Assembly: GCA_947652855.1 (NCBI GenBank)
Contig: CANTEO010000023.1
Span: 1 to 37,724, forward strand
DNA: 37,724 nucleotides
From: an uncultured Roseburia sp.
GTDB taxonomy: Bacteria > Bacillota > Clostridia > Lachnospirales > Lachnospiraceae
Direction: 5' to 3'
The notes below the pieces were generated by a model. It did not search any database. It saw only the letters and a list, made by a program, of their open reading frames with translations, and was not told the origin of the DNA. Made by a program: the position numbers and the translations under genes. Below, piece by piece: positions 8,376 through 15,900 of this stretch (the stretch's first letter is position 1; each line of letters begins with the position of its first letter).

Positions 8376-9072
8376 TGTCTTCTCCCATCTCGCCTAACGA
8401 CACCAGCGCGTCTTTTGTTTTCCCGTAGATATCCAAGCGGTGAAGCAGGATTGAGCTTGGCGCAAGCTTCTCTCCCAAAAACTCATAGAACGCCATAAGC
8501 GCAAGCTCCGGCTTTAAGTTATCGCTGCTGCCCGTGCAGACCTTTAGATAATAAGAAGGCCGCCCTTCTGTGGAATCCGCCTGAAACGCATAGATCAATG
8601 GCTTGATATCTATGGTCTTTTCGCCTTTTTTCGTCTTTTTTGTCACCAAAATCTCTTTTGGCTGACGGTAAAATCGGTTGAGGGCCTCTTTTGCGTCCCA
8701 TGCCTCCTGCCCATCCCGGATCCCAAGCCGATAGTCTGCGGCCGCGACGATGGACATCGCGTTTTTGTCGGAATCGGAAAGCCTTCGGTAGGACACGACC
8801 TCAATCCCCTCCGCCATCGTTTCATTTAACCGCAAAACCGCCTCGCTGGAGCGTAACGTTGCGTTCACCTCCATGTCAAAATACTCCCCGTCGCTGGTCG
8901 CGCCCAGGCTGAGCGGGGCCGCGAACGACATGACCTGATGCGGGCTGAACCCTCCCGAATAGGCGATGTCGATCCCTGCCCTGCGTATGCTTTTTTGAAA
9001 ATACCGCATCAAATCCAAATGCCCCACAAACTTCATGACGCCATATTTTTTAAACTTCACCCGTATGTTCAA
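8368..9072 (-). CDS. DUF2344 / TIGR03936 family radical-SAM-linked protein
   Basis: Conserved protein of unknown function that in Clostridia almost always follows a TIGR03960 radical SAM protein; fusions of the two are known. Seen: the typical N-terminus NIRVKFKKYGVMKFVGHLDLMR, then KSIRRAGIDIAYSGGFSPHQ and MSFAAPLSLGATSDGEYFDME. The ORF can be extended in frame to 9162, but the added residues (RWRKRRRKTAVSAAAAAG) are the antisense-free shadow of the upstream gene. A GGAGGTG site lies 6 bases before a TTG at 9072, which gives a 234-aa protein with the family-standard start. It overlaps the end of the radical SAM gene by 23 bases and the TTG start of RNase G by 8 bases. A partner role with the radical SAM enzyme in tRNA or ribosome modification is only a guess. 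Confidence 0.9.
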   Translation of the reverse strand: MNIRVKFKKYGVMKFVGHLDLMRYFQKSIRRAGIDIAYSGGFSPHQVMSFAAPLSLGATSDGEYFDMEVNATLRSSEAVLRLNETMAEGIEVVSYRRLSDSDKNAMSIVAAADYRLGIRDGQEAWDAKEALNRFYRQPKEILVTKKTKKGEKTIDIKPLIYAFQADSTEGRPSYYLKVCTGSSDNLKPELALMAFYEFLGEKLAPSSILLHRLDIYGKTKDALVSLGEMGEDIE

Positions 9073-10921
9073 CGCAGACACCTCCCTGATACTTCCCGGC
9101 CCCGCAGCCGCTGCAGCGCTCACGGCAGTTTTTCGTCGTCTTTTCCGCCAGCGCATTTTCATACTCCCTCTTTAAAAATTCCTTCGACACTCCCGCGTCA
9201 ATAAAATCCCATGGCAAAAGCTCCTCTAAGGGCCTCTCCCTTAAGGCATAGAAGGCAGGGTCAATCCCCGTCTCAAAAAACGCCTCCGTCCATGCGTCAT
9301 AGTGAAAATAGTCGCTCCAAGCGTCAAACAGGCAGCCCTTCTCATAGGCGCGCAGAATTGCCGCGCCAAGCCTCCGGTCGCCGCGGGCGAACACCCCTTC
9401 CAGCACGGTAACGTCAGCTTCATGCCAGTTATACCGTATGCTCTTGCGGTTTAACTGACGCTTCACCGCCTCATTCACCGTCCTGGCTGACGTTAAGTAA
9501 TGCTCCTTCGGGTGCATCCCGGCCCATTGAAACGGCGTGAAGGGCTTCGGCACGAAAAAGGATGTGCTGATGGTGATTTGGCATTTGCCGTTCCGCTGCT
9601 CCTTGGGGATTTCATAATAACGGGCGGCGATTAAATTCGCAAGCTCTGCAATCGCCTCCTGATCCTTTGCCGTCTCCGTGGGAAGGCCGAGCATAAAGTA
9701 AAGCTTCACCTTCTGCCAGCCTCCTAAGAACGCCTTTCTGGCCCCTTCTAATATGACCTCCTCGGTCAGGCCCTTGTTGATGACGTCCCGAAGCCTCTGA
9801 GAGCCGGCCTCCGGCGCAAACGTTAAGCTGCTTTTCTTCACGTCCTGCACTTTTCCCATCACATCCAGGGAAAACGCGTCGATTCGAAGCGAGGGGAGCG
9901 AAATGTTCACGCCCTTCCCATGAAATTCCTCAATCAGATAATTCACCAATTCCTTTAAATCCGTATAGTCGGAGGAGCTAAGCGAGCTTAAGGAGATTTC
10001 CTCATGCCCTGAATTTTGCAGCATCAAGGACGCATATTGCTTTAGCGTCTCCACGTCCTTTTCCCTGGTGGGCCTGTAAATCATGCCCGCCTGGCAAAAT
10101 CTGCAGCCCCGGATGCAGCCGCGCTGAATCTCCAGCACAACGCGGTCCTGCGTCGCCTTAACGAACGGAACTAAGGGCTTCGTCGGGTAAGCCGCGCCCG
10201 TCAAGTCAAGGACGGCCTGCTTCTCCACTTTCTTTGGGACGCCTTCCTCTGCCGGCTCAAAGCGCTTTAAGGCTCCGTCCTCACGGTACTCCACACGGTA
10301 GAGGGACGGCACGTAAATCCCCGGTATCCTCGCCGCCTGGCGCAAAAACGCCGCACGGCCCTCCCCCGAACGCTTCCAGCTGTTATACAGGTCAAACAGC
10401 GCGTCATAGCTTGTCTCCCCCTCCCCGATATAAAACAGGTCAAAAAAGTCCGCAAGCGGCTCCGGGTTATATGCGCAGGGGCCGCCCCCGATCACGAAGG
10501 GGTCGCCGTCCCCCCTCTCTTGCGCCAGCATGGGGATCTGAGATAAGTCCAGGATCTGCAAAATGTTCGTATAGCACATCTCGTACTGGATCGTGACGCC
10601 CAGAAAATCAAACGACCGGATGGGATCCTGCGACTCTAAGGCAAACAGCGGGATCCCTTGCTCCTTTAGGAGCCGGTGCAGATCCATCCATGGGGAATAG
10701 ACGCGCTCGCACCATACGTCCTCCCTCCGGTTGAACATTTCGTACAAAATCTGAATCCCAAGGTGCGACATCCCGATTTCATATACGTCCGGGAAACAGA
10801 TGGCAAAGCGGATGCCCACCGCCTCCGGGTCTTTTTGCACCGAGTTAATTTCACTGCCGATATAGCGGGCAGGCTTTTCCACTGACAATAACAGCTCGTC
10901 ACTTAATGCTAATTTTTTCAC
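9050..10921 (-). CDS. TIGR03960-family B12-binding-like radical SAM protein
   Basis: Radical SAM enzyme of unknown substrate, 623 aa, first gene of the coupled operon with DUF2344 and RNase G. Seen: an N-terminal B12-binding-like Rossmann region (FAICFPDVYEIGMSHLGIQI and the glycine-rich DPFVIGGGPCAYNPEPLADF), then the SAM/[4Fe-4S] motif CIRGCRFCQAG with Cys269, Cys273 and Cys276. A (beta/alpha) barrel follows, and the cysteine-rich C-terminal tail (CRERCSGCG) is typical of the family and may hold a second cluster. Start is a GTG at 10921 with AGAGGAAG about 7 bases upstream. The operon partner suggests RNA metabolism or ribosome maturation, but this is not established. Confidence 0.92.
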   Translation of the reverse strand: MKKLALSDELLLSVEKPARYIGSEINSVQKDPEAVGIRFAICFPDVYEIGMSHLGIQILYEMFNRREDVWCERVYSPWMDLHRLLKEQGIPLFALESQDPIRSFDFLGVTIQYEMCYTNILQILDLSQIPMLAQERGDGDPFVIGGGPCAYNPEPLADFFDLFYIGEGETSYDALFDLYNSWKRSGEGRAAFLRQAARIPGIYVPSLYRVEYREDGALKRFEPAEEGVPKKVEKQAVLDLTGAAYPTKPLVPFVKATQDRVVLEIQRGCIRGCRFCQAGMIYRPTREKDVETLKQYASLMLQNSGHEEISLSSLSSSDYTDLKELVNYLIEEFHGKGVNISLPSLRIDAFSLDVMGKVQDVKKSSLTFAPEAGSQRLRDVINKGLTEEVILEGARKAFLGGWQKVKLYFMLGLPTETAKDQEAIAELANLIAARYYEIPKEQRNGKCQITISTSFFVPKPFTPFQWAGMHPKEHYLTSARTVNEAVKRQLNRKSIRYNWHEADVTVLEGVFARGDRRLGAAILRAYEKGCLFDAWSDYFHYDAWTEAFFETGIDPAFYALRERPLEELLPWDFIDAGVSKEFLKREYENALAEKTTKNCRERCSGCGAGKYQGGVCVEHTGEV

Positions 10922-11009
10922 GTTTTCTTCCTCTTGTCCTATTCTATGTCAATCGTCATGCTCCTCTTTTTTGCGTCTGCTTTTTCGAAGGCTTTCTGAA
11001 TGCCTTCTT

Positions 11010-11038
11010 ATCTTAGCACAGACTGCGGGCAAAAGCCA
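11010..11038 (-). promoter_or_regulatory. Possible sigma-A promoter of the radical SAM - DUF2344 - rng operon
   Basis: Extended -10 element TGCTAAGAT (TAAGAT at 11015-11010) on the minus strand, with only a poor -35 about 17 bases upstream. Between it and the GTG there is a small GAAGGC/GCCTTC hairpin. The 280-base divergent region holds no gene that I can support. Confidence 0.35.
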
Positions 11039-11145
11039 CCCTGCCGCGCCATATTCTCATGAAACGCGCGGCCAGAGCGCATTCCCCGCCTATAAAAGCG
11101 GCCTCCCCTTCCGCATCTCTTCTCCTTTTTTAAAAATCGCTTGCG

Positions 11146-11175
11146 TTTAAGAAATTAAAGTGATATCATTATAAT
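11146..11175 (+). promoter_or_regulatory. Possible sigma-A promoter of the SPFH gene
   Basis: A perfect TATAAT (11170-11175) lies 26 bases before the SPFH ATG. The best -35 at 18 bases is only TTTAAG (11146-11151). A GAAAGGTGG ribosome binding site follows. Confidence 0.5.
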
Positions 11176-11201
11176 ATCAAATTGAAAGGTGGAAACAGAA
11201 T

Positions 11202-12197
11202 ATGAAAGAACACATCTTAAAGAACAAGAAAAATGGCTTTTTCGTCCTGCTGCTCTCGCTCTTCATTTATGCGGCGGCAATCGCCGGGACGGTCTTTGGC
11301 TCCCTTATGGTAGAGCAGAAAAAAAGCCCCGCGCTTTTAATCATCAGCATCCTCATCCTTAGCTCCGCCTGGATCCTCTGGCTTGGCCTTAAGGTGATAA
11401 AGCCACAGGAGGCCCTTGTTTTGACGCTGTTTGGACAGTACATCGGCACCATCAAGGATCCTGGCTTTTACTTCGTCAACCCGTTCTGCTCCGCGGTGAA
11501 CCCGGCAGCGAAAACAAAGCTAGGCCAGAGCAGCGACGTAAAGACAAAGAAATCGGCGGAAGGCATGGACATGGAAATGGCCTCGAAAAAAATCTCCTTA
11601 AAGATCATGACCTTAAACAATAACCGTCAGAAAATCAACGACTGCCTGGGCAACCCGGTGGAGATTGGGATTGCCGTCACCTGGCGCATCGTAAACACGG
11701 CCAAGGCCGTCTTTCACGTGGACAATTACAAGGAATTTCTCTCGCTGCAATGCGACAGCGCGCTTCGGAACATCGTGCGCCTCTATCCATATGACATTGC
11801 TCCAAATGTGGACACGACGGGGGACGGCCTCGCGGACGACGGCAGCCTTCGAGGCTCCAGCGAAATCGTGGCAAGACGGATCAAAGACGAGATTCAGGGA
11901 AAAGTAGACGAAGCAGGAATTGAGGTAATTGAGGCGCGCATCACATACCTCGCCTATGCGCCGGAAATCGCCGCGGCCATGCTCCAAAGGCAGCAGGCGT
12001 CCGCGATCATCGACGCAAGGAAAATGATTGTGGACGGGGCCGTGGGCATGGTGGAGATGGCGTTGGAGCGCTTAAATGAGAATCAGGTCGTAAGCCTGGA
12101 CGAGGAGCGGAAAGCAGCTATGGTCTCAAACCTTCTGGTGGTCCTTTGCGGAAGCCACGACGCGCAGCCAATCGTCAATTCAGGAAGCTTATATTAA
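11202..12197 (+). CDS. SPFH (band 7) domain membrane protein
   Basis: Membrane-anchored scaffold-type protein of the SPFH/prohibitin superfamily, 331 aa. Seen: a basic N-terminus, two hydrophobic helices (about residues 14-37 and 43-62), the SPFH core starting KVIKPQEALVLTLFGQYIGT with VEIGIAVTWRIVNT, a helical tail (AAAMLQRQQASAIIDARKMI) and the conserved ending VVLCGSHDAQPIVNSGSLY. This subfamily, common in gut Firmicutes and Bacteroidetes, is unlike FloT/FloA flotillins in its two-helix anchor and fixed C-terminal motif. The ATG has GAAAGGTGG upstream. A ribbon-helix-helix gene begins 6 bases after its stop, a pairing I have met repeatedly in annotations. The physiological role is unknown. 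Confidence 0.88.
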   Translation: MKEHILKNKKNGFFVLLLSLFIYAAAIAGTVFGSLMVEQKKSPALLIISILILSSAWILWLGLKVIKPQEALVLTLFGQYIGTIKDPGFYFVNPFCSAVNPAAKTKLGQSSDVKTKKSAEGMDMEMASKKISLKIMTLNNNRQKINDCLGNPVEIGIAVTWRIVNTAKAVFHVDNYKEFLSLQCDSALRNIVRLYPYDIAPNVDTTGDGLADDGSLRGSSEIVARRIKDEIQGKVDEAGIEVIEARITYLAYAPEIAAAMLQRQQASAIIDARKMIVDGAVGMVEMALERLNENQVVSLDEERKAAMVSNLLVVLCGSHDAQPIVNSGSLY

Positions 12198-12202
12198 GAG
12201 CT

Positions 12203-12406
12203 ATGGCGGATACAAAGAAAAAACAAATCCCACTTAGGCTTTCCACAAAATTATACGAAGCGATCGCCTCTTGGGCGGAAGACGATTTCCGCTCCGTAAA
12301 CGGACAAATCGAGTATCTTTTGACAGAATGCGTGCGTCAGCGCAAAAAAAACGGAAAATATGTCTCAGACGAGTTAGACATTCCGCCCAAGCTGGATCTC
12401 TCCTAA
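12203..12406 (+). CDS. Arc/ribbon-helix-helix-type small protein paired with SPFH
   Basis: A 67-aa protein with the ribbon-helix-helix layout: a short strand KKQIPLRLS, helix LYEAIASWAEDDF, a turn with RSVNGQ, and helix IEYLLTECVRQRKK. This is the Arc/MetJ DNA-binding fold, usually a dimeric repressor. The ATG at 12203 is chosen over an upstream in-frame start at 12146, because that extension runs through the end of the SPFH gene and breaks the family N-terminus. Only a weak AAGAG precedes the ATG, so it is probably translated by coupling with the SPFH gene. An autoregulator of the pair is the natural guess; no toxin is seen beside it. Confidence 0.8.
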   Translation: MADTKKKQIPLRLSTKLYEAIASWAEDDFRSVNGQIEYLLTECVRQRKKNGKYVSDELDIPPKLDLS

Positions 12407-12418
12407 CGAAAAAAGCGC

Positions 12419-12492
12419 TGTCCTGCAGCGTGCGCCAAAAAGGAAGGGCCTGTCAGCATCAAGCGACAGCCCCTTCCTTTTGGCGCGGGACA
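12419..12492. terminator. Bidirectional terminator between the RHH and LysM genes
   Basis: Very long inverted repeat: GCGCCAAAA(A)GGAAGGG...CCCTTCCTTTTGGCGC at 12432-12486, extended by CTGTCC/GGACAG outside. The genes on either side converge on it (SPFH-RHH from the left, LysM from the right), and the A/T runs inside the arms supply U-tracts in either direction. Confidence 0.7.
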
Positions 12493-12529
12493 GAAACGAA
12501 GCCGCGCGAAAGCGCGCATCCATTTTTTC

Positions 12530-12709
12530 CTATCTCACATTTTCCCGCAACGAAACCGGTATGCACAGCTCATCCCCGACCTGTAGGTTATAGATGTCCA
12601 CAAATGGGTTTGAATACATAATCTGCAGCAACGGCACATGGTACTTCCTGCTTAGCGTATATAACGTGTCCCCATCTCTAACTACATGAATAATCCCTCT
12701 GCATTCCAT
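12530..12709 (-). CDS. Small single-LysM-domain protein
   Basis: A tiny protein made almost entirely of one LysM peptidoglycan/chitin-binding domain: IIHVVRDGDTLYTLSRKYHVP, then LLQIMYSNPFVDIYNLQVGDELCIPV. It has no signal peptide, no membrane segment and no catalytic part. Several in-frame ATGs exist (12724, 12721, 12712, 12709). GGAG lies 6 bases before the one at 12709, giving 59 aa, so that start is preferred. Lack of a signal peptide with a wall-binding domain is what mother-cell spore-coat or cortex-associated LysM proteins (SafA/YhbB-like logic) look like, and a sigma-K-like promoter sits directly upstream. A spore-envelope role is an inference. Confidence 0.8.
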   Translation of the reverse strand: MECRGIIHVVRDGDTLYTLSRKYHVPLLQIMYSNPFVDIYNLQVGDELCIPVSLRENVR

Positions 12710-12737
12710 CATAAACTCCATCATGACCTGTTTGCTT

Positions 12738-12764
12738 TAGTATATGCCGCCTCGTTCCCTTCGT
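12738..12764 (-). promoter_or_regulatory. Sigma-K-like promoter for the LysM gene
   Basis: On the minus strand AC (12764-12763), 16 bases, then CATATACTA (12746-12738) matches AC-N16-CATANNNTA with the same spacing as the site in front of dpaA. The leader to the ATG at 12709 would be about 20 bases. TATACT within it could alternatively be a sigma-A -10 box. Confidence 0.45.
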
Positions 12765-12860
12765 TCCATTTTCCGGCTCCATCCTTGCACGCAGAATCTA
12801 TTTCTGCATAACTTACAGCTGACTGGAAAATTTTTAAGGCAAATTTTCGAAAAAATTTAT

Positions 12861-12889
12861 TTGTCTTTTGTAAAATACTGTCGTATAAT
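12861..12889 (+). promoter_or_regulatory. Sigma-A promoter for the 1416-aa activase-like gene
   Basis: TTGTCT (12861-12866), a 17-base spacer and a perfect TATAAT (12884-12889) lie about 53 bases before the ATG. Confidence 0.8.
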
Positions 12890-12942
12890 CAGTTTGTTTG
12901 CAAATCCGTGCAAGCATTAAATAAGAAATAACAGGTGATATC

Positions 12943-15900
12943 ATGGAAGAAAACGTTCGTTATAAATTAGGCATCGACATTGGCTCCACCACAGTCAAGG
13001 TCGCTATTTTGGATCCGAAAGGCACGCTTTTATTCTCTGACTATAAGCGCCATTTCGCAAATATCAGGGAAACGCTCTCTGACTTAATTTTAAAGGCATA
13101 TGACGCGCTTGGGGACGTCTCCGTCCATCCGGTCATTACCGGCTCCGGCGGCTTAACCCTGGCAAAGCATCTTCTCGTCCCGTTCGTGCAGGAGGTGATC
13201 GCCGTCTCCACGGCCCTCTCGCACGCTGCGCCTCAGACAGACGTGGCGATTGAGCTTGGCGGGGAGGACGCCAAAATCATTTATTTTGAGAATGGGAACG
13301 TCGAGCAGCGCATGAACGGCATCTGCGCCGGAGGGACGGGCTCTTTCATCGACCAGATGGCCTCCTTAATCCAAACGGACGCTATGGGCTTAAATGAATA
13401 TGCCAAAAACTATCAGGAAATCTATCCGATCGCCGCTCGCTGCGGCGTGTTCGCCAAGACGGACATTCAGCCGCTTATCAACGAGGGGGCGACCAGGGAA
13501 GACCTTTCCGCCTCCATTTTTCAGGCTGTGGTCAATCAGACCATCAGCGGCCTGGCCTGTGGCAAGCCGATCCGCGGCCATGTCGCTTTTTTGGGGGGGC
13601 CGCTCCACTTTTTGTCGGAGCTTAAGGCGGCGTTTATCCGCACGCTGCGGCTGGATGACGGGCATACGATTGAGCCTGAGCATTCGCATCTCTTCGCGGC
13701 CATCGGATCCGCGCTGAATGCGAAGGAAGATACCGTAAGCTCCCTTGGCGCGTTAAAGCAGAGGCTCTCTCAAGAGCTGCACATGGAATTTGAAGTCGCA
13801 AGGCTGACTCCGCTTTTTTCAGACGAAGCAAGCTACCGGGAGTTTTCCGACAGGCATAACGGGCGCCATGTCAAAAAAGCGGATCTGTCCGCCTATGCGG
13901 GGGACTGCTACCTTGGCATTGACGCAGGCTCCACTACGACCAAAATCGCCCTGATCGGCGAGGACGGATCCCTGCTGTACTCTTTTTACGAAAACAACAA
14001 CGGCAGCCCTCTGGCGACCGCCTTACGCTCCATCAAAGAGATTTATTCCCGCCTGCCAAAAGAGGCTAGGATCGCATACTCCTGCTCCACCGGATACGGC
14101 GAGGCCCTGTTAAAATCCGCGCTGCTTTTGGATGAAGGCGAAGTGGAGACGGTCGCCCACTACTATGCGGCGGCGTTTTTCCTGCCTGACGTAGACTGCA
14201 TTTTAGACATTGGCGGCCAGGACATGAAATGCATCAAAATCAAGGATCAGACGATTGACAGCGTGCAGCTCAACGAGGCCTGCTCCTCCGGCTGCGGCTC
14301 CTTCATTGAGACGTTCGCCAAATCCTTAAATTATTCCGTGCAGGACTTTGCCAAAGAGGCCCTGTTCGCCAAGCATCCGATCGACCTTGGCACGCGCTGC
14401 ACCGTGTTCATGAACTCCAAAGTCAAGCAGGCGCAGAAAGAGGGCGCGTCCGTTGCCGACATTTCCGCGGGCCTTGCCTATTCCGTCATCAAAAACGCCC
14501 TGTTTAAAGTCATCAAATTGTCAGACGCCTCAGAGCTTGGCAGGCAGATCGTCGTTCAGGGAGGCACCTTTTATAATGACGCGGTGCTAAGGAGCTTTGA
14601 GCAGATTTCCGGCAGGGACGTCGTCCGGCCGGACATTGCGGGCATCATGGGCGCGTTCGGCGCGGCCCTGATCGCAAAAGAACGTCACGAAGCCGGGCGG
14701 CAGACGACGATGCTCTCCCCTGAAGAATTAGACGCCCTGACCTTTGAGACGGAGCTGACGCGCTGCCCCAAATGCACGAACCACTGCCTTTTGACGGTCA
14801 ACCGCTTTTCCGGAGACAGAAGCTATATCACCGGAAACCGCTGTGAGCGCGGCCTTGGGGAAGAAGTGAAAAAAGAGGATATTCCGGATCTCTTTGCCTA
14901 TAAAAACAAACGGATCTTCGATTATCCCCCACTGCCAAAGGAGGAAGCGGCGCGCGGCACGGTCGGCCTGGCCCGCGTCTTGAATATGTACGAAAACTAT
15001 CCGTTTTGGGCTGTCTTTTTCCGAACGCTTGGGTTTCGCGTGCTGCTTTCCCCGCAGTCCTCGCGTCAAATTTACGAGCTGGGCATCGACTCCATCCCAA
15101 GCGAGTCCGAATGCTATCCGGCCAAATTGGCGCACGGCCATATTTCCTGGCTGATCGAACGGCGCCCCGACTTTATTTTTTACCCGGGCATCCCCTTTGA
15201 GAGGGATGAATTCCCGGATTCGAACAACCACTACAACTGCCCTATCGTCACGTCCTATTCGGAAAACATCAAAAACAACGTCGATGACATCACATCCGGG
15301 AAGATGCGGTTTTTAAGCCCCTTTTTAAATTTTGGGAATTACGCCGCCCTGGAGGCGGAGCTGGCAAAGACATTTGCCCGGGAATTTCAGATTTCAGAGG
15401 CAGAGACCCGCGCCGCGGCCAAAGCGGGGTGGGCGGAGCTGGCCGCCGCAAGGAAGGACATTCAAAACAAGGGCGAAGAGGTTTTGGCGTCTCTTAAGCA
15501 GACCGGCAGGCGGGGCATTGTGCTCGCGGGAAGGCCCTATCATGTGGATCCTGAGATCAACCACGGCATCCCAAAGCTCATCACGTCCTATGGCCTGGCC
15601 GTCCTGACGGAGGATTCCATCTCTCACTTAAAGGAGCCGGAACGCCCGCTTATCGTCATGGATCAGTGGATGTACCACTCCCGGCTCTACGCAGCCGCGG
15701 AATTTGTCAAAACGCAGGACCGCCTGGACTTGATTCAGCTCAATTCCTTTGGGTGCGGGCTGGACGCCGTCACGACGGACTGCGTTGGCGACATTTTAAG
15801 CAAATCCGGCAAAATTTACACCTGCCTGAAAATTGATGAGGTAAATAACCTGGGCGCGGCGCGCATCCGCATCCGCTCTCTGCTGGCGGCGATTCGCGTG

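Noticed and set aside
9073..9162. N-terminal extension of the DUF2344 protein
   Set aside because: It overlaps the radical SAM coding end, is low complexity, and GGAGGTG marks the TTG at 9072.
12203..12406. Toxin-antitoxin antitoxin
   Set aside because: The ribbon-helix-helix fold fits, but no toxin gene is adjacent and the partner is an SPFH protein.
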